A stretch of DNA of 58,987 nt from Tritrichomonas foetus (taxonomy: Eukaryota > Parabasalia > Tritrichomonadida > Tritrichomonadidae): assembly GCA_001839685.1 (NCBI GenBank), contig MLAK01001193.1:51265-110251 (forward strand), read 5' to 3'. The notes beneath the pieces were generated by a model. The model saw nothing but the letters and a program-made list of their open reading frames with translations. It was not told the DNA's origin and ran no database searches. Made by a program: the position numbers and the translations under genes. Position 1 is the first letter of the stretch. The number at the start of each line of letters is the position of its first letter. This document shows positions 29,726 through 39,342 of the stretch, piece after piece.

Positions 29726-32700
29726 ATGAATTCCGACTTTCCAAAACCATCGCCATACGTCTACGGGTGTCAATATTGTGAAAATATCATACGAAGAGGA
29801 ATAAAAAGTGCCAATTCGCAAAATCTCGCCGATCAATTAATCGCAATCATTAATAGCATCGATTTAAGCATTCTCGATTTTTCTCTAAGAAAACTTTTTA
29901 CGTTGATTGAATCAGGAACAAATTCAAAGCAGCAACAAACAATCCGACAATGCATCAAAATAATTGTAAATCGATTCCAAGATCAAACTCAATTCAAAAG
30001 CATCATTGTCAAATATTTCGACCAACTTCCAGAATTCCCTGAAAAATTGATCAATAATTTACATAATGAAACTGGGTTTACATTGACCGTTTATGCTGGA
30101 TTTTCTGATCATTCAATTGAAGCAATTGAATTTTTGAAAACTAAAATGATTCCAAAAATTGCAGCAGACTCAAAATTTTTCATATCAAACGAACTACTCT
30201 TTCAATTTAGTAGTTTAAATATTCCTGATATTGATTTAAAGAAACTCAACCAGGATTCTATTTTTTCAAGATCAGTTCCTCTTACTTTATCACATTATAT
30301 GAAAAATTACATTCCCAATAAATCTTTACCTGTTCTTGAAAGTACAAATGTTCATGTTCCTTTATATCAAGTAATTATGGAATTAAATGCACAACAACTC
30401 ACATCAGCAACTTTTGTGAATCAACTTTTTGATTTTTATTCTGATTTTAATGAAAAGCATGCAGCTGTTTTTGTACTTTCTGTCGTTAATCCAGAATCAG
30501 AAGTAAAAGATTATCTCGACAAACTTGATTCACACCAAAGACTTCATGTTTTTACAATTTACAAAGATATTTTTGTAACTCGAAAAATAAACTTCACGAA
30601 AATGGTGGCTGCCCTTGATGTTGTAGACTTTCCACCTTTGCCTTTTGAATCATGCCAACTTTTATTTTCATGTTTATGCTGTTTCTTCGACAAACAATTA
30701 ATTCCTTCATCATCTTTCACTCGCAGGTGGCATAATAAAAAGTTGCAATTTTCATTACTTTCAGCTATGTCATCAATAAAGATATCCAATTTAGACTTTT
30801 CAAAAGGCGGACCACTAATTAAATTGATTCAATTAGAAATTCCATCAAATGCATTCAATCAATATAATAACTGTTGGGTTTCTCTTGAATTTACAGAAAG
30901 GATCATTTCATTAATGGCCACAAGCAAACCTGCTCTTGAACAATATTTAGATACGCTATTGAACAAATATCCAGCTTTACTTTTGGCACTTTTAGGTCAA
31001 ACAAACGTTCGAATAACTGAAGAAATCATAGAAGTCATTATTCCCGCTTTAATTAACGTTTTACAAGGTTCAAGTTCGATTTTATCAGTTTTGTGGAAAA
31101 TGTCGTCTCAATTTATGCATAAAATTATTGATGAATTATATCAAAGACAGCCTGGAAGAATCGAACTCATTTATGAATCTGCTGGTAAACAACTGAAAAA
31201 TCTACTCGAGCATTATGATGTTGGATTAGCCACTGATTTAGCATTTTTCACTAGTTCACAAAATAAAATCGAAATTGGCGATTTTATCACAAAATATACA
31301 CAAAAATATACGATTTCCTCCTTAGTCAAGATTATGGATTTCATTAAGAATCGAATGACTGAATCCCTTCCATCAACACCACCATTCCAAACAAGTGTAT
31401 TGAATTCCATGTTTTCTTATCTTTCAAACAACTTTGAATCTTATCCTATTGAAATTCGTGCATTCATTCATCGAACTTTTTCGGCGTGTGAAACAATGAG
31501 ACCAGAAATTAGTCATTTTGTTTTTGATTTAAAGATACCGACTGAAAAATTACATGAAATTAAACAGACTGCTTCAATGAATTATTCCAAATTATTGGAT
31601 GATGAAATAACTGTATGCGAATTAAATGAACTGATCGAAGAATATAGGACTACAGATCCAACACTCTTTTCATGTCATATTCATTATCTTTTGGCTGAGT
31701 TTGAATTAATGGCAAAACATCCATTATCCGATGTTGAGAAACTGGCTCAATTATGCGGTTCAATGATTATTTCTGGATCACTATCATCAAAACAAATTGA
31801 ACGAATCTTTTCTTTTGTTCAAAAAGGTTTAAATATGCCCGGAAATTCTCCAGAATTCTATTTTGCTACAGTTCTATTGAATCATTCACTTCAAAAGTTA
31901 TCTGATTATCCACAACTTGTTTTCGATGTTCTACATGATTCACAATTAAGGACACAAAAACCATCTTTATATGATAAAATACTAAAAATCGCACAAGCTT
32001 TGAATGAACCAATTCAAGCAAGTCGTGCAGCTATTCTAAACATGCATCCGAAATTAAGAAGATTTGACTTAATTTCAAATCCACCTCCACGAGTTTGTAA
32101 AGCTGTTCAACAAATCAAATCCGAACCTGGATCTTTGCATTCTTTACTTAATAATTTCCCACAATATAAAGACTGGATTGCTAAATATATAGTTTCTGCA
32201 ATACAAGATACACCATCTCTTTTACAAGATCTTTTACAGCCAATCATTGAATCAGGATCATTCATGAACATAATTTTCCAAGCTTCAGCTGCACAAGCTC
32301 ACCAACATATTCTTTCACCAGAATTTGATATTCATGAGGGTGGATTTGTAAGAAGAAGATTATCAATTCTCGGACATTTAATAGGCTCAATCACACTTGC
32401 AATAAATAGGCCAATCATTGGAAGATATTTGAATTTAAAGCAAATCTTACTTTATGCTTTTTCACAAGGAAAACTATATGGTGTTGTTCCATTTGTTTGC
32501 AACATTTTTATGGATTGTTCAAAAATTTTCATGCTTCCAAATCCATTCACTTCTTCAATTCTCCAAATTTTGGCAGCAATTTATTCGACAGATTCTATTA
32601 AATTGTTCATTAAGAATGTAATTGATGAATTATTTAATAAAATGAATGTAACACTCGGCAGATTTGCTACGCCACTGCCATCTTTGTTCCCCGAAAAAAC

Positions 32701-35563
32701 ACAGAATAATTTTGATTTCTTGATGACCCCATTTTCACTTCAACATGCTGTAACTGCTCCTGATGTTGAACGAATTATCAATTTTGATGAAACTTCATTT
32801 TCTCAACTCGTTTCACAATACATTGTTATTCCAGATTCTCCAATTCTTCAAACACAACCAGAGCTGAAAGATAAAATGAAGCGAATATTAATGCAGCAAT
32901 CTCTTCATTTAATTCGTTCCGAAGGAACTCTATTATCAAGAGTTGCTGCATCAACTGCACAAACCCTTGTAATGAAGGATTTCATGCTCTACAGTGATGT
33001 TGATTTATTAATGGAATGTGCACAAACATTAACGAAACAATTGGCTGCTGGATTGACACTTTTCACAATACCAGTCAAAGTTTCACGTCAAATAAATGTA
33101 GCACTACGTCATGAAAATGATTGCAAAGACTATGAATGGATCGAAAGTATTGCACAACATAATTATGAATGGATTGTACAATTACTTGGTGATGTTGTCC
33201 GACTTCGAGCTTGGAAAACCGTTCAAAAGGCAGTTGAAAACTCTGATGCAGAACGGCTTCAAATGCAAAAGAAATCAAAAACTTTGTCTACTTATAACTT
33301 ATCTACAAAGCAAGCATATTATTCTCAAATGCAACAAGTTTATAACGACATTAGTGAGCTTTCAATTAATTTACAGCCATTCCCAATTTTGGAACAACAA
33401 CAAGCCAAAGAAAAGATGATGAAAACTGATCCTGAATTTGATGCATTTCTTTCTCGTTTCCAGAAAAATGGTCCCTATGGAACAATTTATGAAGTTGATG
33501 AAGTTACAGCAACAATTCCATGTCCAGATCTTTCTGGTAAAACTGTCTCTATTGAAAGTTTCCACTGCATTTTGAAATCACTATTGAAAACTGCTGTAAA
33601 ATCTAGTGGAACACCATTTGAAGTTATAATCACAAGCATTATCGAACGTGTTGCTCAGAGTGTTCCTAAATCATTAATCACCAAAGCACAGCCTTACATA
33701 CTTTCATGGATTCGGAACACCTTAAGGAATCCAATAATTATTCATGAATTGATTAAAACTGGTCTTGCAACAATTCAACAAGTTGATATCATTCTGACTG
33801 AAATGTTAAACAGTGAGCCATTTAATCTTCGAAATGCAGCATTTGTCACAAACCTACTTCACTACCTCATTATCGGATCGAACAACAACACTTCAAATCA
33901 TAACAACATTAATAATATTATTTCTAATAGTCAAAATGGTCAGAATGGTGTTTCAAATAATGGCAGCCCCAATAATAATCAAAATCAGAATAATAATGAA
34001 AATAGCAATGGTAACAACGATGGTAATAATGAAATGAATGATGGAGCAAACCATAGTTCGATTTCTCCAGCTAAAGTGATTTCTTCACTTTCTTGTCTTG
34101 CAGCATGTAAGCTAAAGATGCAACTTGATAATCAACCAAACCAAACAATAAGTAAGCAATATGAAGCTTTATCTCAGATTTTCAGTACACTTGAAGCACC
34201 ATCTCATCAACTTTCTTCAGCAACGAAACTTCAAATCGAATCAACTTTTGATCCAATTGAAGAAATGAAAAATATCAATGAAATACGTGAAAGCTTCAGT
34301 AAATGGAGCATTCTTTTATCTATGGATCCACCAAATGAAACAGATATCATCAATTCAACTAAAGAATGTACAAAACATAAGAAAAACTTCTTCATGTTTC
34401 TATTCTTTAATGAAAATGAACGAACAACTCTTCAATTTTTGCAATGTATGAAACATACCGAGTTATTGTTTGAAAATTGGTCAATTCTTCTTGATTCAAT
34501 TGTCGAAATAATTCAAGGAAATGCTCATGTTGTTGGATATGACATGAGACGCTATTACTCCATTTTCAGAGAACTTTTAGATTCTGCCGTAAAAGATAAA
34601 GAAATGCTTCAACAATTCGTTACATCACTTCATAAAACGCGACCTTTGTTGATGCCAACGTTCACTTTTTCATGGATTGAATTGGCTACAGATAAACTTC
34701 TTGCCTACAGCTTATTAGCATTGCAACCCAACTGGGCAGCTTACTCAATTTTATTAATTGATTATGCTGCACTTGTTGCACAGGTTGATATCACATCAGA
34801 TATTTTCAATAATGTTTATCGTTCATTTTTACGATTTTTGCTGATTCTTATTCATGATTTTAGAGATTTTATTTATTCTACTTCGCCTCTTCTTCTTTCG
34901 GTGCTTCCTCCTAACTTCCACCAAATTCGAAACATTATTCTTTCTGCCACTCCTTCTACTGATGCCCATAATCTGGTTGTAAAAGATTTGGACATTGCGA
35001 ATGGATTAAGTGCCTCATTTACAAAGCATCTAAAACGAATTAATATTGGAAAACGTGATGATATCCTTTTACAAAAGGTTATAAATGCAATGGAAATGAA
35101 ACAAGATAGTCAACAAATGTACATTCGTTCATTTGTAAATACTGTTACATCTTCAATGCCAACAATGAAACAAAGTGATGCAGTTGAAGAAACAAATGAT
35201 TATAAAGTCATACTTGATACACTGAATATGTCATCACCAGAACTTTCAATGCTTATCATTAATGCAATTGTTGATAAGCTTAGATATGATTGCAGAGAAA
35301 CGAATTCGTATATTCGTTTGCTCATCACTTTATTCAAAACCAAAGGGATCAATCCTGGTCTCCAAGAACTTATTGTTCGTGTTGTTTTTGAACGAGCTTC
35401 AACTCCTCCGCCTCATCCTTTTGGACTTTGTGCAATTGTGAAGGAGTTTGTTTCTGATAGTGACAGAACGAACAGCATTTGGAATCTTCCAATCTCGTTA
35501 CCAAATGAATCAGTTTCCGCCTTTTTAACTGGAATGAAGTCATTGTTTCTTGCCAAAAAATAA
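29726..35563 (+). CDS. NOT1: CCR4-NOT complex subunit 1 (NOT1 scaffold)
   Basis: 1945-aa scaffold of the CCR4-NOT deadenylase, which shortens mRNA poly(A) tails in the cytoplasm. The ATG at 29726 is clean. The N-terminal half is HEAT-like. The MIF4G/CAF1-binding region (about 790-1030) contains LSILGHLIGSITLAINRPII and a following YGVVPFVCNIFMDCSKIF segment, as in human CNOT1. The CNOT9-binding DUF3819 region (about 1060-1200) contains LTKQLAAGLTLFTIPVKVSR. A poly-Asn linker (about 1386-1445) separates the C-terminal NOT1 domain (about 1525-1945), which ends with SYIRLLITLF, LQELIVRVVFERA and PPPHPFGLCAIVKEF, matching the family signature around PHPWGL. The domain order and size are those of a full-length NOT1. 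Confidence 0.93.
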   Translation: MNSDFPKPSPYVYGCQYCENIIRRGIKSANSQNLADQLIAIINSIDLSILDFSLRKLFTLIESGTNSKQQQTIRQCIKIIVNRFQDQTQFKSIIVKYFDQLPEFPEKLINNLHNETGFTLTVYAGFSDHSIEAIEFLKTKMIPKIAADSKFFISNELLFQFSSLNIPDIDLKKLNQDSIFSRSVPLTLSHYMKNYIPNKSLPVLESTNVHVPLYQVIMELNAQQLTSATFVNQLFDFYSDFNEKHAAVFVLSVVNPESEVKDYLDKLDSHQRLHVFTIYKDIFVTRKINFTKMVAALDVVDFPPLPFESCQLLFSCLCCFFDKQLIPSSSFTRRWHNKKLQFSLLSAMSSIKISNLDFSKGGPLIKLIQLEIPSNAFNQYNNCWVSLEFTERIISLMATSKPALEQYLDTLLNKYPALLLALLGQTNVRITEEIIEVIIPALINVLQGSSSILSVLWKMSSQFMHKIIDELYQRQPGRIELIYESAGKQLKNLLEHYDVGLATDLAFFTSSQNKIEIGDFITKYTQKYTISSLVKIMDFIKNRMTESLPSTPPFQTSVLNSMFSYLSNNFESYPIEIRAFIHRTFSACETMRPEISHFVFDLKIPTEKLHEIKQTASMNYSKLLDDEITVCELNELIEEYRTTDPTLFSCHIHYLLAEFELMAKHPLSDVEKLAQLCGSMIISGSLSSKQIERIFSFVQKGLNMPGNSPEFYFATVLLNHSLQKLSDYPQLVFDVLHDSQLRTQKPSLYDKILKIAQALNEPIQASRAAILNMHPKLRRFDLISNPPPRVCKAVQQIKSEPGSLHSLLNNFPQYKDWIAKYIVSAIQDTPSLLQDLLQPIIESGSFMNIIFQASAAQAHQHILSPEFDIHEGGFVRRRLSILGHLIGSITLAINRPIIGRYLNLKQILLYAFSQGKLYGVVPFVCNIFMDCSKIFMLPNPFTSSILQILAAIYSTDSIKLFIKNVIDELFNKMNVTLGRFATPLPSLFPEKTQNNFDFLMTPFSLQHAVTAPDVERIINFDETSFSQLVSQYIVIPDSPILQTQPELKDKMKRILMQQSLHLIRSEGTLLSRVAASTAQTLVMKDFMLYSDVDLLMECAQTLTKQLAAGLTLFTIPVKVSRQINVALRHENDCKDYEWIESIAQHNYEWIVQLLGDVVRLRAWKTVQKAVENSDAERLQMQKKSKTLSTYNLSTKQAYYSQMQQVYNDISELSINLQPFPILEQQQAKEKMMKTDPEFDAFLSRFQKNGPYGTIYEVDEVTATIPCPDLSGKTVSIESFHCILKSLLKTAVKSSGTPFEVIITSIIERVAQSVPKSLITKAQPYILSWIRNTLRNPIIIHELIKTGLATIQQVDIILTEMLNSEPFNLRNAAFVTNLLHYLIIGSNNNTSNHNNINNIISNSQNGQNGVSNNGSPNNNQNQNNNENSNGNNDGNNEMNDGANHSSISPAKVISSLSCLAACKLKMQLDNQPNQTISKQYEALSQIFSTLEAPSHQLSSATKLQIESTFDPIEEMKNINEIRESFSKWSILLSMDPPNETDIINSTKECTKHKKNFFMFLFFNENERTTLQFLQCMKHTELLFENWSILLDSIVEIIQGNAHVVGYDMRRYYSIFRELLDSAVKDKEMLQQFVTSLHKTRPLLMPTFTFSWIELATDKLLAYSLLALQPNWAAYSILLIDYAALVAQVDITSDIFNNVYRSFLRFLLILIHDFRDFIYSTSPLLLSVLPPNFHQIRNIILSATPSTDAHNLVVKDLDIANGLSASFTKHLKRINIGKRDDILLQKVINAMEMKQDSQQMYIRSFVNTVTSSMPTMKQSDAVEETNDYKVILDTLNMSSPELSMLIINAIVDKLRYDCRETNSYIRLLITLFKTKGINPGLQELIVRVVFERASTPPPHPFGLCAIVKEFVSDSDRTNSIWNLPISLPNESVSAFLTGMKSLFLAKK

Positions 35564-36101
35564 AGCTTATTTTGAATTTTCCAATAGTCTATTTGAGTAA
35601 ACACAATAATACTAATAATAATAATTCCTTTTCTAATTAATAATCTATTCTAAATATCCATTTATCGAAATAGAAAAACCTTTATCATAAAATATAAACT
35701 TTTTGCATCATTTTATCAATGAATGCATGATCTTCAATTTGTTTGCCATGAATTTCTTCAAAAATGGATATAAAACGATTTTCAATTTCTTTTTTATCAA
35801 ATTCATACTTTTTACTATATATCCAATTTTTTGTAATGATTTGTCCACAAAGTTGCGAATTTGTGAGACATTTCTTTGGAAATTTTATCGGCGTGTTCTT
35901 TGAATGTTTATTATTATTTTTTTCGATTGTTTATTATTATTATTTTGATTAAATTGTGTTTTCCATTTCTTCGGCTCCTCCATAGCCCGGATTTTCTGAA
36001 GATGAAAACCTACATTTCGATTTTACGCATACGCAAAAAGAAAAGAAAATGAGCAAAGATAGAATAGAAATGATAAAAATAATTGTTTAGTGTGACTAAA
36101 T
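35564..36101. other. Convergent intergenic region
   Basis: 538 bp between converging genes. It has T-rich stretches giving small hydrophobic open frames (35703-35952) that I do not believe. Nothing else is visible. Confidence 0.5.
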
Positions 36102-36755
36102 TTAGAAAAGAAGTGGAGATTGGAGTGCAGATCCGATGTTTTCAGTGGCTGATCTAGACTCTCTCTTGGCACTCACTCCTCTCTTCTTCCTGATAACTAC
36201 AACAATGACAACAATGATGATAACGAAAAGAACAACAACTCCGCCAATGAGACCATAGAGGGCGGCTGGATTGGCGAATATACCGCTTCCGCCTCCCTGG
36301 TTGCCTTGGTCATCATCAGTTGTTGTCTCTGTGGGTGGAGCTTGTGATGGCTGTGTTGGCGTTTCTGGCGTAGGGGTTAGTGGCGTAGGAGTGAGTGGCG
36401 TTGGCGTTTCTGGTGTTGGTGTTTGTGGCGTTGGAGTTTCTGGCGTAGGAGTTAGTGGCGTTGGAGTTTCTGGTGTTGGTGTTTCTGGTGTTGGTGTTTG
36501 TGGCGTTGGTGTTTGTGGCGTTGGAGTTTCTGGTGTTGGTGTTTCTGGTGTTGGCGTTTCTGGTGTTGGCGTTTGTGGCGTTAGAGTTTCTTGCGTTGGC
36601 ATTTCTGGTGTAGGCATTAGTGGTGTTGGCGTTTCTGGTGTTTGTGTACCATCAGTGCACCCACTATTTGTTCCCAAGTTCCATGTCACTGAATAATTGA
36701 AGCCGTTGTCTGTGACTTCTTCAGCAAAAACTTGGAAAAGAAAGAGAAGTAACAT
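36102..36755 (-). CDS. Mucin-like Thr-Pro stalk surface protein
   Basis: 217-aa type I membrane protein. A signal peptide (MLLLFLFQVFA, cleavage near residue 11) is followed by only about 27 residues of other sequence. Residues about 39-140 are a Thr-Pro repeat of 5-residue units (TPETP, TPQTP, TPLTP), then a Gln/Gly/Asp linker, one membrane helix (about 165-190, with VVVLFVIIIVVIVVVI) and a basic tail RKKRGVSAKRESRS. Trichomonad BspA-like and other surface proteins carry a similar stalk and tail after a large ectodomain; here the ectodomain is missing. It may be a true mucin-like coat protein, densely O-glycosylated on Thr, or a remnant of a larger gene. The start is well supported by the signal peptide. 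Confidence 0.75.
   Translation of the reverse strand: MLLLFLFQVFAEEVTDNGFNYSVTWNLGTNSGCTDGTQTPETPTPLMPTPEMPTQETLTPQTPTPETPTPETPTPETPTPQTPTPQTPTPETPTPETPTPLTPTPETPTPQTPTPETPTPLTPTPLTPTPETPTQPSQAPPTETTTDDDQGNQGGGSGIFANPAALYGLIGGVVVLFVIIIVVIVVVIRKKRGVSAKRESRSATENIGSALQSPLLF
36353..36641 (-). repeat. 15-bp coding repeat encoding TPxTP units
   Basis: About twenty units with the minus-strand core ACNCCNGAAACNCCN (TPETP, with E alternating with Q, L or M). Third-position variation and scattered substitutions show an old array kept under selection for Thr and Pro. The reverse strand is open too, giving a meaningless Gly/Val repeat. Confidence 0.85.
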
Positions 36756-38030
36756 TTTGAGTTAAATTCAATTGAACAAAATTGATATAGCAAAGAATTT
36801 TTTTTGGATATTCAAATATTAGTAAATCTACTGTTTTCTCAAAGTATATCAAAAAGTTTGATATAAATACCGAAAATGAATTATTTGAATGACCTCCTAA
36901 AAAAAGTTTAACTTTTTGAACTCCGAAAGTGAAATGGATATGTTAATGAAAGTGAAGTTAACTGGATTCAAAATGTTCGCTTTTGAAAACTATGAATGAT
37001 TTCAGATGTAGCCAGTGGTGCATGTTTTTGAATGACAAGCAAACATGAAAGAAACAAAAATGAGATATATAGAAAGAGTGAATTCTGATGAGAGGGAGAG
37101 GGTTAGCGTGCCTCCTGGAATCCACTCAAATCTCCCACTTTTTGAAGATTCGCTGTTGAATGGATTCCTGGAAGTACACTAACCCGCTCTCTTCACTCGC
37201 GAAAGAAAGACATAGAAGAATACAGAAGAGTGATGCTAACATGATCGAAAATTTTATCATGATTCATGTTGACAGAGGAGCTCATGCTAAATCTCCCTTG
37301 TTGTCCTTGCACTGGACAAGTCGCTGACTGAACTGAGAAAGTAATTCGGGGAATATCTTAGGGCTATGATGGTTACTTATGGCCGGCTGATTAAAATAAA
37401 AATGATGGAGCGAGTGAACTTCCCTCCGTATCTTTGAAATGAATCATGAATATCAGACCATTTATACTGTCACTTTTTTGATGTCATTAAAATTCCTCTA
37501 AAAAGAATAATAATAAAGCTCTATGATGGTCCAAGTGACGCAGTAACAATTGTTTGCTATTATGTGAAATAAATGGATGATATATAATCTATTTCTTAGT
37601 CTTCCTAGATTTGAGATAAGAAATAAAACATGATTTTCATTTTGAGATTATCATACATAACGGAAATTTGATGTTGCTTATTTGAATAATACAAGAGGGT
37701 ATAATTCTAAAATCATACTCGTCCAAAATTTTAGTGATCATTTTTTCACGATCGCATTGCAGAAAATTGCTACGGCAAAAACTTATGCGAACACACCTCT
37801 GAAACCTGAATTTCTTTATGGTAGTATTTCAAGCATCAACAGATAGTTTTCATTTCTTTGGGTTTTTTTTTCACGTTTTTTCTTTTCAGTTAACACAGAA
37901 ATTTACAAGCAACCAAAGGAGTTTTTTCGATCATTGAAACATTTTATCTCTGAAAAATTGATTACCCTATCAGCTATATTGAAAAATTTCTGTTATCAAG
38001 AGTGTCAATATTTCACCTTCTATTTCGTAA
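36756..38030. other. Intergenic region with mixed composition
   Basis: About 1.3 kb. It includes the inverted repeat at 37096-37191 and a less AT-rich patch (about 37230-37430) without any credible frame, perhaps a relic. The rest is AT-rich. No gene is called. Confidence 0.5.
37096..37191. repeat. Imperfect long inverted repeat (hairpin)
   Basis: The left arm (37096-37124) reads gagagggttagcgtgcctcc and then TGGAATCCA. The reverse complement of the right arm (37161-37191) begins gagagcgggttagtgtactt, then CCAGGAATCCA. The arms match at most positions across about 30 bp with a 36-bp loop. It is clearly less AT-rich than its surroundings. It could be a small MITE-like element or a structured RNA. 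Confidence 0.6.
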
Positions 38031-38599
38031 TCAGCGGCGGTTGGCTTATGTGAATACTTGATTTTACCGCTTTTTATTTGACCTTTTCATCATCAATTAA
38101 TAGCGGTTGCTTATGCGAATTGATTCGCATACCGCTTTTTATTTAACCTTTTCATCATCAATTAATAGCGGTTGCTTATGCGAATTGATTCGCATACCGC
38201 TTTTTATTTAACCTTTTCATCATCAATTAATAGCGGTTGCTTATGCGAATTGATTCGCATACCGCTTTTTATTTAACCTTTTCATCATCAATTAATAGCG
38301 GTTGCTTATGCGAATTGATTCGCATACCGCTTTTTATTTAACCTTTTCATCATCAATTAATAGCGGTTGCTTATGCGAATTGATTCGCATACCGCTTTTT
38401 ATTTAACCTTTTCATCATCAATTAATAGCGGTTGCTTATGCGAATTGATTCGCATACCGCTTTTTATTTAACCTTTTCATCATCAATTAATAGCGGTTGC
38501 TTATGCGAATTGATTCGCATACCGCTTTTTATTTAACCTTTTCATCATCAATTAATAGCGGTTGCTTATGCGAATTGATTCGCATACCGCTTTTTATTT
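38031..38599. repeat. 65-bp tandem satellite with internal hairpin
   Basis: Eight units start at 38081, 38146, 38211, 38276, 38341, 38406, 38471 and 38536, essentially identical, preceded by one diverged copy (about 38031-38080). Each unit contains TATGCGAAT-TG-ATTCGCATA, a perfect 9-bp inverted repeat with a 2-nt spacer, extended outward by AGCGG and CCGCT with a small bulge. The array stops exactly at a unit boundary, at the N (38600) before the adapter. The real copy number is therefore unknown. Confidence 0.92.
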
Positions 38600-38638
38600 N
38601 CTGTCTCTTATACACATCTAGATGTGTATAAGAGACAG
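38600..38638. other. Nextera mate-pair junction adapter (assembly artefact)
   Basis: After an N at 38600, 38601-38619 is CTGTCTCTTATACACATCT and 38620-38638 is AGATGTGTATAAGAGACAG. These are the Tn5 mosaic end and its reverse complement back to back, which is the circularisation junction of Illumina Nextera mate-pair libraries. It is not natural sequence here. The flanks join two fragments that may be kilobases apart. Confidence 0.97.
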
Positions 38639-38720
38639 ACTCAACATTCAGTCGTGACTCAACATTCAGTCGTGACTCAACATTCAGTCGTGACTCAACA
38701 TTCAGTCGTGACTCAACATT
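38639..38720. repeat. 18-bp tandem repeat beside the adapter
   Basis: Four exact copies of actcaacattcagtcgtg (38639-38710) and a partial fifth (38711-38720). It begins immediately after the adapter, so its left limit is artificial. Confidence 0.92.
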
Positions 38721-39342
38721 GGAAATGAACATTATGTTTGTACTATATCATAATTAAAGTCGATGATTATTCGATTATGAAAGTCCCAACAGTCTTAATT
38801 CATTTGAAAAATATATGTTACCTCCGTTCATTAATGTTGATAATTAAGGAATTAACCATGATTTCATCGAAAATCAAATAAAATTACTTATTTTGAAATA
38901 TCTTATCATATGTTTTTGTTTATGTTTCTTTTTATTTTATCTTAGTAAGNTACAAGCANACAGTTTTTCTAATAAACGACAGAATGTTTCATCACAACCG
39001 AATGTTAATTCATTTCTTAATGTGAAAGTTATACTACAAATATATGTACGGGGGGTTTGGGGGGCTCTGCCCCCCAAAATTTATGAACTTTTCCTTATGG
39101 TAGTAATTTGCAGACATTACGGTAAGTTATGGCTGTAAAAATTGCTACTCTAAAAGAAAAATATATAAAAAATGTTATTTACTAGTTATGTTTTAATTTC
39201 TAAATCGGAAGATTTATCATTTACATAATTAATAGACCAAATATACGCTGAATAAATTCAATTGATTTTTTTATAAACATCTCAATTATGGAAATTCAGT
39301 TTTGTTTGATTTTTCATCGTTAATATTCGTTTTTACATCAAA
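38721..39342. other. Low-quality intergenic region with N bases
   Basis: AT-rich DNA with single Ns at 38950 and 38958, and the G-rich hairpin at 39050-39078. No gene is supported. The last part contains the promoter of the coiled-coil gene, with TTCATCGTT and ACATCAAAATG near the start. Confidence 0.45.
39050..39078. repeat. G-rich hairpin in AT-rich DNA
   Basis: A G6 tract (39050-39055) is followed by TTTGGGGGG (39056-39064), loop CTCTG, and CCCCCCAAA (39070-39078), giving a perfect 9-bp stem. It stands out sharply from the AT-rich flanks. Similar G-tract/C-tract hairpins occur in repeat elements of other protists; I infer a repeat-derived piece. Confidence 0.6.

Noticed and set aside
36271..36696. 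141-codon Gly/Val-rich frame antisense to the Thr-Pro repeat
   Set aside because: It is the complement of the TPxTP repeat and has no signal peptide or independent evidence.
36756..38030. Possible tRNA or other structured RNA genes in intergenic DNA, here and elsewhere in the window
   Set aside because: I looked for the conserved T-arm pattern (GGTTCGAATCC-like) with matching acceptor arms and found none.
38081..38599. CRISPR-like array of direct repeats with hairpins
   Set aside because: The 65-bp units are contiguous and identical with no unique spacers, and there are no cas genes; it is a satellite in eukaryotic DNA.
38529..39138. Short open frames across the adapter and the N bases
   Set aside because: They are made of the 18-bp repeat, adapter sequence and ambiguous bases, so they are not genes.
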